From NCBI GenBank assembly GCA_017518705.1, contig JAFWUC010000033.1:1-12156 (forward strand): 12,156 bases of DNA, given 5' to 3'. The notes under the pieces were generated by a model, which was not told where the DNA came from, did not search any database, and saw only the letters and a program-made list of their open reading frames with translations. The translations under genes and the position numbers were made by a program. Position 1 is the first letter of the stretch; each line of letters starts with the position of its first letter. Below are positions 6,712-12,156 of this stretch, one piece after another. This DNA is from Clostridia bacterium. Its GTDB lineage: Bacteria; Bacillota_A; Clostridia; Christensenellales; Aristaeellaceae.

Positions 6712-7725
6712 GTGACAAAGCGTATCATCGCCTTTCTTGCGGCGCTGATGCTGTGCGTGAGCCTTACGGGCTGCGCGAAGAAGGAGACCAAAAGCGTCTC
6801 CTTCTTTGCCATGGACACATATATCACCGTCAGCGTCACGTGCGATGACGCCGAGTGGGCTCTCGACTGGGCGAAAAACCTGGTGGAGACCAATGAAAAA
6901 AAGTGGTCCGCCACCCTGCCGGACAGCTTTGTCGGACGCCTGAACGCGGGGGAAAGGATAACGCCCGACGAAGGCACCGCGTTTATACTCAGCCGCGCGG
7001 AAGAAATGCGCGCCTTTACGAACGGGGCGTTCGAGCCCAAAGTGTATCCGCTGGTCAGGGCGTGGGGCTTCACAACGGGAGAATACAGGGTCCCGTCCGA
7101 CGACGAGATCGGGGAACTGCTTAAGCAAGTCGTCCCGGGCAGCCTGCAGACCGAAAACGGGGAAACGTTCCTTTCCGGCGGCATGATCGACCTGGGCGGC
7201 ATCGCAAAGGGCATGACCGGCGACATGCTGATTCGGGGACTCAGGGAACGGGGCGTAGCGAGCGCGCTTATCAACCTGGGCGGCAACGTGCAGGCGCTGG
7301 GCGCGAAGGCGGACGGTTCCGCCTGGAGGATCGGCATACAGTCCCCCTACGACGACGGCGTGATGGGCGTGGTGAGCGTGAAAGACAGGTGCGTAATAAC
7401 GTCCGGCGCTTATGAAAGGTATTTTGTCGGGGATGACGGGCAGGTCTACGGACACATAATCTCCCCGTTTACGGGCAGGCCCGCGCAAAGCGGCCTTGTG
7501 TCGGTGAGCGTGATCGCGGACGAAGGCGCCGCGGCGGACGCGCTGTCCACCGCGCTGTTCGTGATGGGAGAAAAGGCGGCGCTGGAGTTCTGGAAGACCC
7601 ACGAGGGCTTTGACCTGGTGCTGCTCTCGGAAAGCGGTACGCTGTACGTGACGGAAGGCGTGTGGGACGATTTCGAAAAACGTTCCTGCGGGGCGGTAAA
7701 ACAGGTATGCGAGATAAAAAGGTAG
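6712..7725 (+). CDS. apbE: FAD:protein FMN transferase, ApbE family lipoprotein
   Basis: 337 aa. Transfers FMN from FAD to a Ser/Thr of target proteins outside the membrane (covalent flavinylation). GTG start at 6712 with GGAG in the last codons of htpG, 1 nt after its stop. A lipoprotein signal ends in LTGC, with lipidated Cys21. Family motifs in order: FFAMDTYITV (31-40), AFEPKVYPLVRAWGF (106-120), DLGGIAKG (160-167), INLGGNVQALG (187-197), TSGAYERYF...YGHIISPFTGRPA (230-258), and the metal-binding ADALSTALFVMG with Asp276 and Thr280. Length and motifs are complete, so it should be active. Flavinylation targets are normally FMN-binding domain proteins, RnfG/NqrC-like subunits or fumarate/urocanate-type reductases; none is encoded in this window. 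Its 3' end overlaps the next gene by 19 nt. Confidence 0.96.
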   Translation: MTKRIIAFLAALMLCVSLTGCAKKETKSVSFFAMDTYITVSVTCDDAEWALDWAKNLVETNEKKWSATLPDSFVGRLNAGERITPDEGTAFILSRAEEMRAFTNGAFEPKVYPLVRAWGFTTGEYRVPSDDEIGELLKQVVPGSLQTENGETFLSGGMIDLGGIAKGMTGDMLIRGLRERGVASALINLGGNVQALGAKADGSAWRIGIQSPYDDGVMGVVSVKDRCVITSGAYERYFVGDDGQVYGHIISPFTGRPAQSGLVSVSVIADEGAAADALSTALFVMGEKAALEFWKTHEGFDLVLLSESGTLYVTEGVWDDFEKRSCGAVKQVCEIKR

Positions 7726-8081
7726 TTATCGTTTTGGCCGCGTGCGTGCTGCTGGCGCTGGTCTCGGGAGTCTGGACTTATTTCAGCCTCAAGCCTGCGC
7801 CCATGGACAGCATAATCATAACTGTGGACGGCGAAGTGATATACGAGGGCAGCGCGAAAGAAAGCGAGCCCAAACGCATAACGGTCAGAAGCGACGGCGG
7901 GGAAAACGTCATACTCATCGACGGCAGCGGGGTGAAGGTGGAAAGCGCCGACTGTCCCGGCGGGGAGTGCGTCAAAATGGGCTGCCTGAAAAGCGCGCAC
8001 CTGCCGATCGTGTGCCTGCCCCACAGGCTGGTGATCTCTTTCGGAGGCGCGTCGGACGAATTGGACGCGGTGAGCCAATGA
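7707..8081 (+). CDS. NusG domain II-containing membrane-anchored protein
   Basis: 124 aa from the ATG at 7707, chosen because a hydrophobic helix starts at once (residues 5-27, VVIVLAACVLLALVSGVW). The longer frame would add a basic stretch lying inside apbE. The rest is a small beta domain, predicted extracytoplasmic, with the family pattern C-P-G-G-E-C-V..G-C (Cys83, Cys88, Cys93) and PIVCLPHRLVI (100-110, Cys103). The name NusG_II comes from fold similarity and does not imply a role in transcription. Its ApbE and Gx-transporter neighbours are the usual company of this family, linked to membrane redox or flavin systems. The four cysteines could form disulfides or bind a cofactor. It overlaps apbE by 19 nt and the next gene by 4 nt (ATGA). 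The ribosome site is weak (GGGGCGG), consistent with translational coupling. Exact function unknown. Confidence 0.88.
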   Translation: MRDKKVVIVLAACVLLALVSGVWTYFSLKPAPMDSIIITVDGEVIYEGSAKESEPKRITVRSDGGENVILIDGSGVKVESADCPGGECVKMGCLKSAHLPIVCLPHRLVISFGGASDELDAVSQ

Positions 8082-8581
8082 GCACGAAAAAACTGACGCG
8101 CCTGGCGCTTTTGACAGCCGCCGCGCTGATCATCCATACGCTGGAGGCGCTTCTGCCGCCGCTTGTGCCGATCCCGGGCATCAAACTGGGCCTGGCGAAC
8201 ATAATTACGCTGTTCGTGCTGTACCGGTTCGGGGCGTGGGAGGCTGTGGCGGTGACGCTGGCGCGGGTGTTGCTGGGCAGCATGTTCGGGGGCAGCGTAA
8301 GCGCGCTTATCTACTCCCTGGCGGGCAGCGCGCTCAGCCTGTCGGCGATGCTGCCGCTCAAAAAGATCATACCGCCCAAATACATGTTCCTGCCCGGCAT
8401 ACTCGGCGCGGCGGCCCACAACCTGGGGCAGATACTGGCGGCGGTCGCGGTGACCCGCACGCCGGGGCTGTTCATGTACCTGCCGGTGCTCATCTTTTCC
8501 GGCTGCGTTGCGGGGCTGTTCACGGGGCTTGCGACGGGCACGGCGTACCTGAGGCTTCAAAAAGGAAAAACCGACGAATAG
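8078..8581 (+). CDS. Gx transporter family / Hpre_diP_synt_I-like membrane protein
   Basis: 167 aa, start ATG in the ATGA overlap with the preceding stop. Nearly all hydrophobic, with about five to six membrane helices. Family signature: IPGIKLGLANIITLFVLYRFGAWEAVAVTLARVLLGSMFGG (about 29-70) and the later ALIYSLAGSALSLSAM. The family was first named heptaprenyl diphosphate synthase component I, but it looks like a small integral membrane transporter resembling the S components of ECF vitamin importers. No prenyl-synthase aspartate motifs (DDxxD) are present, so a synthase role is unlikely. Its position after apbE and a NusG_II gene suggests a part in a flavin or quinone related membrane redox system. 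Last gene of the operon; a strong terminator begins 2 nt after the stop. Substrate cannot be told from this sequence. Confidence 0.88.
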   Translation: MSTKKLTRLALLTAAALIIHTLEALLPPLVPIPGIKLGLANIITLFVLYRFGAWEAVAVTLARVLLGSMFGGSVSALIYSLAGSALSLSAMLPLKKIIPPKYMFLPGILGAAAHNLGQILAAVAVTRTPGLFMYLPVLIFSGCVAGLFTGLATGTAYLRLQKGKTDE

Positions 8582-8582
8582 T

Positions 8583-8616
8583 GAGACTGCGGAGGTGTTC
8601 CGCAGTCTCGTTTTTT
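8583..8616 (+). terminator. Rho-independent terminator of the htpG operon
   Basis: A perfect 11-bp stem (8583-8593 with 8599-8609) and a 5-nt loop are followed by G and six T. It begins 2 nt after the stop codon of the Gx-transporter gene, marking the end of the four-gene unit. Confidence 0.95.
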
Positions 8617-8670
8617 GGACGGATCGCGGCGCGCTCAACCAACAGGCGAGCCGGGTAGAAATCCGGGTTA

Positions 8671-8699
8671 TTGAACCGGGCGTCCGGGTTTTGTATAAT
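8671..8699 (+). promoter_or_regulatory. Sigma-A promoter of the XRE-TPR gene, with CCGGG repeats
   Basis: -35 TTGAAC (8671-8676) is 17 nt from -10 TATAAT (8694-8699), giving a short leader before the ATG at 8733. The motif CCGGG recurs at 8651, 8663, 8676 and 8684, across the -35 and spacer. This could be an operator, though a GC-rich background makes it less certain. Confidence 0.75.
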
Positions 8700-8732
8700 A
8701 CGACTGCAGTCAAAAAGCTGAGGAGACAAAAT

Positions 8733-9767
8733 ATGGAACTTGGAAAGAAAATCAGACAGCTGCGCTTCAGGGCGGGGCTTACCCAGGAACAGCTGGCTCA
8801 GAAACTGGGCATCGGGCCGCAGTCCGTGTCCAAATGGGAAAACGACGTGGCTATGCCGGACATCAGCGCGCTGCCGCTTCTGGCCGAAGTTTTCGGCGTG
8901 ACCATAGACGACCTGTTCGACCTGACCACGGAGCAGCGTCTTAACCGCATTGAAAACCGCCTGGACACCGAGGAGGAGCTGAGTCAGGACGTTTTCACGG
9001 AATACGAGAGCTTCCTTAAGGGGCTGCTTTCGTCCGACCGTGACAAAAAACGCGCGAACAGCCTGCTTGCGTATCTGTATTGGCACCGCATGCGGGCAAT
9101 GGCGCAGAAGGTGCGCGTGTACGCCAAGGACGCAATACGCCTGGCGCCGGGCGAAAAGGACTGCCAGTGGACGCTGCAGATGGCGGAAAACCACAGCTGC
9201 TGGGACTGGAACATGTCCAACCACTCCCGGGCGGTGGAGTTTTACCGGGAGATTGTTGAAGCGCACCCAGAAAGCAGACTGCCGTACACGTACCTGATCG
9301 ACAACCTTATCGCAGACCACAGGGTGGACGAGGCGGAAACGTATCTGGAACGCATGAGCCGCCTGGAGGGCGCGGACCCCCTGATGGTGCGCGTCTACAG
9401 GGCGCACATATCCCTGGCGCGCTTTGACGAACCCAAAGCCGACGCCATTATCGAACAGCTGGGACGCGAGTACCCGGAAGATGAGACGTATCTGTTCGAG
9501 GCGGCGCAGTATTACGCCAAAAAGGGCGAGTACGAAAAAGCGATCGCGCTTTACGAGAGGGATTTCGCCATCGATCCGCAGCGCCCGAGGTTTACCGACG
9601 CATTGGACGCCATAGCCGATATATACGAGATAATGGGGCGGTACCGCGACGCGGCGGCGACTTTTGACCGGATAGCGGAGCTGCTGCGCGACGAATGGCA
9701 CATGACGGAAGAGACCGCGCTTAAACACGCGCAGGAAGAAAAAGCCCGGCTGCTGGCAAAAGCCTGA
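8733..9767 (+). CDS. XRE-family transcriptional regulator with TPR-like C-terminal domain
   Basis: 344 aa. The ATG at 8733 is chosen for its GAGGAG site 7 nt upstream and because the helix-turn-helix begins immediately; a longer frame would run back into the preceding terminator. Residues 5-63 are a Cro/C1 domain (IRQLRFRAGLTQEQLAQKLGI, then PQSVSKWENDVAMPD). From about 105 to 320 the protein is a series of helix pairs of tetratricopeptide type. The clearest are HSRAVEFYREIVEAHPES (164-181), HRVDEAETYLERM (196-208), GEYEKAIALYERDFAIDP (265-282) and GRYRDAAATFDRIAELL (302-318). Family knowledge: in Bacillota, XRE-TPR proteins often have the TPR part bind a peptide or partner protein that changes DNA binding. 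No membrane segment. Monocistronic, between its own promoter and terminator. Not placed confidently in the RNPP (PlcR/Rgg) quorum-sensing group, and no small peptide gene was found beside it. Confidence 0.88.
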   Translation: MELGKKIRQLRFRAGLTQEQLAQKLGIGPQSVSKWENDVAMPDISALPLLAEVFGVTIDDLFDLTTEQRLNRIENRLDTEEELSQDVFTEYESFLKGLLSSDRDKKRANSLLAYLYWHRMRAMAQKVRVYAKDAIRLAPGEKDCQWTLQMAENHSCWDWNMSNHSRAVEFYREIVEAHPESRLPYTYLIDNLIADHRVDEAETYLERMSRLEGADPLMVRVYRAHISLARFDEPKADAIIEQLGREYPEDETYLFEAAQYYAKKGEYEKAIALYERDFAIDPQRPRFTDALDAIADIYEIMGRYRDAAATFDRIAELLRDEWHMTEETALKHAQEEKARLLAKA

Positions 9768-9780
9768 CAGACACAGAAAG

Positions 9781-9814
9781 CAGCCCTCCAAACCGTTTGG
9801 AGGGCTGTTTTTTT
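9781..9814 (+). terminator. Rho-independent terminator between convergent genes
   Basis: A perfect 12-bp stem (9781-9792 with 9796-9807), a 3-nt loop, then seven T. It ends the XRE-TPR transcript. The sialidase-like gene converges from the other side, 6 nt away; on that strand the hairpin has only a weak T-tract, so it may serve both genes imperfectly. Confidence 0.95.
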
Positions 9815-9820
9815 GTGCAC

Positions 9821-10891
9821 TTACAGTGGTATTTTCGCTATGTTCGTGCGGGCGATGCAGTGGACGTCCTTTGGACCGCCCGCGCAGTAGGAGACCATAA
9901 GGCAACCGTCGTCCGTAAAGAACAGCCCGGGATAGCAGTAGCCGTGGTCAGGTTCGCCTTCGATCACGGCGGGTGCGGACCAGTTCCTGCCCTCGTCCCG
10001 GCTCACTGCGTACACCAGCGGCGTGCGTCCGCCCATGCGCGGCATTATCTCGCGCCCGAAATAGTTGGGAATGGGATTCCACACCGCGTACAGTTCGTTC
10101 GTGCCCGGGCGGCGGGCGATCTTGAGCGGGCTGCAGGGGGAGGAGAACACGGTGGGGAATGCGTCCGTCCAGTGTTCGCCGCCGTCAAAGGAATGCGCGC
10201 CGTACTGGCACAGCTTGTCGGTGCGGGCGTACATGAACAGGCAGTTGTCCAGCTCGATCACGCCGGGCTCCTGCAGGCCAGCGCTTGTGCCCCGGAAGGG
10301 CGGATACACAAGGTCACAGGCCTCCCTCCAGCTGTCCCTGTCGTCGTCCGAGATCAAAAACGTGCAGATGCTGCGCCAGTCGGTATAAAAACCGTCCCTG
10401 CGCCCGTCAACGCCCGTCCTGTGGTAGGCGAGAGGTATGACCAGCCTGCCGCTTTTCAGGCGTTCGATCCTGTCGTTGTTCACTACGAAATAAGAGCGCC
10501 TGTCCGGCAGTGTGCAGGGGACGCAGCGGCAGAAGCTTTTGCCCTCGTCACGGGAGCGGCACAGCATCACGGTGCTGGTGCCGTCGTTTTCTTTTATGAG
10601 GAAAAACACGCCCATGTCCCCGTCCCGCATGCGCATAAGGGACACGCTCATTATGTTCTTTACGCCGAACTCATTTGCTTTCAGCAGCGGCGCGGGGGCG
10701 CTCCAGCTTTCTCCCTCGTCGCGGGAAGTGATAAAGTACAGGTCGCAGTCGCCGTCGTCGTTCCCGTCTTTGTCGGTAAAGCGGCAGAACGCGAACATGA
10801 TGCTTCCGTCCTTAAGCCGCAGAAACGCGCCTTCGCTCACGCGGGAAACTTCTTCCGCGGGACCCATGGAGCAGGTGATCCTGACCGGCAT
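9821..10891 (-). CDS. Sialidase-like BNR/Asp-box beta-propeller protein (cytoplasmic)
   Basis: 356 aa. Asp boxes (S-x-D-x-G-x-x-W/F) occur at 56-63 (SRDEGESW), 113-120 (SRDEGKSF), 234-241 (SFDGGEHW) and 297-304 (SRDEGRNW), with a degenerate one at 181-188 (SDDDRDSW). This is the mark of a six-bladed sialidase-type propeller. The first blade has GAFLRLKDGSIMFAF, and LQEPGVIEL (206-214) is a motif common in exo-sialidase relatives. No signal peptide or membrane helix, so it should stay in the cytoplasm. I did not find the RIP motif of classical GH33 sialidases, so activity on sialic acid is unproven; another glycoside or sugar-lactone substrate is possible. The start ATG has GAAAGGA just upstream. 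It follows the aldolase-family gene by 18 nt and is probably co-transcribed with it. Cysteine content is high (about 15). Confidence 0.85.
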   Translation of the reverse strand: MPVRITCSMGPAEEVSRVSEGAFLRLKDGSIMFAFCRFTDKDGNDDGDCDLYFITSRDEGESWSAPAPLLKANEFGVKNIMSVSLMRMRDGDMGVFFLIKENDGTSTVMLCRSRDEGKSFCRCVPCTLPDRRSYFVVNNDRIERLKSGRLVIPLAYHRTGVDGRRDGFYTDWRSICTFLISDDDRDSWREACDLVYPPFRGTSAGLQEPGVIELDNCLFMYARTDKLCQYGAHSFDGGEHWTDAFPTVFSSPCSPLKIARRPGTNELYAVWNPIPNYFGREIMPRMGGRTPLVYAVSRDEGRNWSAPAVIEGEPDHGYCYPGLFFTDDGCLMVSYCAGGPKDVHCIARTNIAKIPL

Positions 10892-10909
10892 CGCGTCCGT
10901 CCTTTCCGC

Positions 10910-11950
10910 CTAAGCCTGTTTTAGGTCCTTAAGCATGTTTATAAGCCTGTCAACGGCAGCTTCCTCGGTGGCCCAGCTGGTGCAGATCCTGACCGCCGCG
11001 CCGTCCTCAAACTGCTGCCAGAGAGTGAAGGAGAATTCCCTGCTAAGCGCCTCCAGCTGACGGGAACTGAATATCGGGAACAGCTGGTTGGTGGGGGATT
11101 CGGCGAACAGCCTGTAGCCGTTTTCCTTAAGCGCGTCGCGGATCCTGTCCGCCAGGCGTATGCCGTGCGCGCCCACCTTTTCGTACAGCCCGTCCGAAAA
11201 CAGCGTTCCAAACTGTATGCCCTGCAGCCTGCCCTTGGCGAGCATGCCGCCCTTTTGCTTTATCATGTAGCGGAAGTGGCGGCTGAGCTCGGGCGAAGAG
11301 ATCACCACCGCCTCGCCGAACAGCGCGCCGCACTTGGTGCCGCCGATGTAGAATGCGTCGGTCAGGCGGGCCAGGTCGCACAGTTTCACGTCGTTCTGCC
11401 CGCAGGCGAGGGCGTAAGCCAGACGCGCGCCGTCCACGAACAGAAGCAGCCCATAGTTTCGGCATACATTGCTGATATCGGTAAGCTCTGCCAAAGAATA
11501 CAGCGTGCCCAGCTCCGTGGACTGGGAAAGGTACACCATCGCGGGTTTGACCGTGTGCTCCCTGTCGCTGTCCGCCATGTGCGCTTTTGCGCAGGCTTCG
11601 ATCTGGGCGGCGCTGAGCTTGCCGTTTTTACCCGGCAGAGCCAGCACCTTGTGGCCCGTGCTTTCGACGGCGCCGGTCTCGTGGACGTTGATGTGTCCCG
11701 TGTCGGCGGAAATGACGCCTTCCCAGGGGCGCAGAAAAGCGGAGATGACGGTCATGTTCGCCTGCGTGCCACCTACCAGAAAATGCACGAAACTGTCGGG
11801 AGATCCGCATGCGGCCAGTATCTTGTCCGCCGCGTCTTTGCAGAAGGCGTCGGTGCCGTAACCGGGGGTCTGGGTGAAGTTGGTGTCCGCCAGCGCTTTC
11901 AGTATAAGAGGATGCGCTCCCTCCATATAATCGCTGTTGAATAAGTACAT
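10910..11950 (-). CDS. Threonine aldolase / beta-eliminating lyase family PLP enzyme
   Basis: 346 aa. Fold-type I PLP enzyme of the low-specificity L-threonine aldolase group, expected to cleave L-threonine or L-allo-threonine to glycine and acetaldehyde in the cytosol. Features: FNSDYMEGAHPLIL at the N-terminus (4-17), TPGYGTD (28-34), the PLP phosphate loop GGTQAN (60-65), VDGARLAYA with the pyridine-binding Asp173, and the Schiff-base lysine in FYIGGTKCGALFGE (Lys206). The start at 11950 is preferred because AAGGAGG lies 8 nt upstream. An in-frame ATG at 11956 is only 2 nt from that site, and upstream extensions are leader sequence. It has its own promoter and leads a two-gene unit with the sialidase-like gene. 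Related beta-eliminating lyases share the fold, so the substrate is probable rather than proven. Confidence 0.93.
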   Translation of the reverse strand: MYLFNSDYMEGAHPLILKALADTNFTQTPGYGTDAFCKDAADKILAACGSPDSFVHFLVGGTQANMTVISAFLRPWEGVISADTGHINVHETGAVESTGHKVLALPGKNGKLSAAQIEACAKAHMADSDREHTVKPAMVYLSQSTELGTLYSLAELTDISNVCRNYGLLLFVDGARLAYALACGQNDVKLCDLARLTDAFYIGGTKCGALFGEAVVISSPELSRHFRYMIKQKGGMLAKGRLQGIQFGTLFSDGLYEKVGAHGIRLADRIRDALKENGYRLFAESPTNQLFPIFSSRQLEALSREFSFTLWQQFEDGAAVRICTSWATEEAAVDRLINMLKDLKQA

Positions 11951-11974
11951 ATGCATGTCCTCCTTGATAAGGAG

Positions 11975-12003
11975 AGTATAACACGAACAATGCATGGGAG
12001 CAA
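11975..12003 (-). promoter_or_regulatory. Promoter of the aldolase/sialidase-like operon
   Basis: On the minus strand, -35 TTGCTC (12003-11998) is 17 nt from -10 TATACT (11980-11975), which is preceded by TGT (extended -10). This compensates for the weak -35. The leader is short, about 18 nt. Confidence 0.6.
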
Positions 12004-12072
12004 CAATGAAATAAAGAAAAAGGCGAAAAAGGGGGTCCAATGTTAACTGTGAGTAAAACGTGAAAAAAAGGG

Positions 12073-12102
12073 TTGACAAAGCTATAGGGGGAGTAGTAAT
12101 AT
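12073..12102 (+). promoter_or_regulatory. Plus-strand sigma-A promoter pointing out of the window
   Basis: Consensus -35 TTGACA (12073-12078) and -10 TAATAT (12097-12102) with an 18-nt spacer. It is divergent from the aldolase promoter. The gene it serves lies beyond the right edge. Confidence 0.7.
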
Positions 12103-12113
12103 ATGCAAGCTGT

Positions 12114-12151
12114 CCCGCTGAGCGAGCGCCCGAAAGGGTCTCAGGAGCGGG
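12114..12151 (+). other. Start of a structured leader RNA (truncated)
   Basis: A compound hairpin can form: CCCGCT (12114-12119) with AGCGGG (12146-12151), GAG (12120-12122) with CTC (12140-12142), and CCC/GGG (12129-12131, 12136-12138) closing a GAAA tetraloop. It lies at the very 5' end of the transcript from the promoter at 12073. It could be the first domain of a riboswitch, a T-box or another leader, but no known class is recognised and the rest is outside the window. Confidence 0.4.
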
Positions 12152-12156
12152 GAGCG

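Noticed and set aside
6066..7337. Long minus-strand open frame across the htpG/apbE junction
   Set aside because: It is antisense to two genes with full family motifs, its translation is low-complexity and matches no family I know, and it has no convincing ribosome site.
8733..9767. RNPP-type peptide quorum-sensing receptor
   Set aside because: The HTH-TPR layout fits loosely, but no adjacent short secreted peptide gene was found and the repeats are generic, so the specific claim is not supported.
8520..9905. Long minus-strand open frame opposite the XRE-TPR gene
   Set aside because: It runs through two terminators and the promoter and lies opposite a well-supported gene; it is a shadow produced by GC-rich codon use.
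9797..10924. Long plus-strand open frame opposite the sialidase-like gene
   Set aside because: It begins inside the terminator hairpin, and the opposite strand has five Asp-box motifs in good order; this frame has no recognisable domain.
11951..12079. N-terminal extension of the aldolase (about 43 residues) from upstream starts
   Set aside because: The extension crosses the gene's promoter and ribosome site, and the family sequence begins at MYLFNSDY after AAGGAGG.
12123..12138. Resemblance to the AGCGCC-GAA core of a glmS ribozyme
   Set aside because: Only a short string matches, the pairing seen is a simple GAAA-capped hairpin, and the required downstream pseudoknot region is not in the window.
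1..12156. CRISPR arrays, insertion sequences, tRNA or phage genes
   Set aside because: No regularly spaced repeats, transposase or integrase motifs, terminal inverted repeats or cloverleaf structures were seen on either strand.

Overview
The window looks like chromosomal DNA from a GC-rich member of the Bacillota, most likely a Clostridia-type gut or anaerobic lineage. The signs are strong AGGAGG-type ribosome sites, good sigma-A promoters, compact U-tailed hairpin terminators, a CIRCE heat-shock operator, an ECF sigma/membrane-protein pair, and two large XRE regulators of the kind common in Clostridia. No mobile element, CRISPR array, tRNA or rRNA was seen. This placement is inference from gene content, not from a marker gene.

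Left third (1-4674, all on the minus strand). In transcription order there is an XRE-family regulator with four tandem APF repeats (4674-3349) and its terminator. Then comes an ECF sigma factor (3152-2628) overlapping a single-pass membrane protein that is probably its anti-sigma partner (2635-1442), followed by another terminator. Last is a separately promoted, secreted GH13 alpha-amylase (1307-1) that runs off the left edge. A 23-nt near-identical repeat links the start of the amylase gene to the region upstream of the sigma gene.

Centre (4675-8616). The intergenic region at 4675-4865 is divergent and dense with signals. It holds the XRE promoter with an 11-bp direct repeat and a small palindrome, a perfect CIRCE element, and a near-consensus promoter for htpG. 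Transcription rightward reads htpG, an ApbE-type flavin transferase lipoprotein, a NusG domain II membrane protein, and a Gx-transporter (Hpre_diP_synt_I-like) membrane protein. Junctions are 1 nt, a 19-nt overlap and a 4-nt overlap, and the run ends at a strong terminator. The layout implies that a flavinylation/redox maturation cassette is transcribed together with a heat-shock chaperone under HrcA control.

Right third (8617-12156). A monocistronic XRE-TPR regulator (8733-9767) points right. It converges on a minus-strand pair: a threonine-aldolase-family PLP enzyme (11950-10910) followed 18 nt later by a sialidase-like BNR beta-propeller protein (10891-9821). At the right edge a plus-strand promoter (12073-12102) and the start of a GC-rich hairpin leader point out of the window toward an unseen gene.

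Nothing here is a clearly new defence or mobile system. The items most worth following up are the CIRCE-controlled htpG/apbE operon, the operator-like repeats beside it, the APF-repeat regulator, and the 23-nt repeat.
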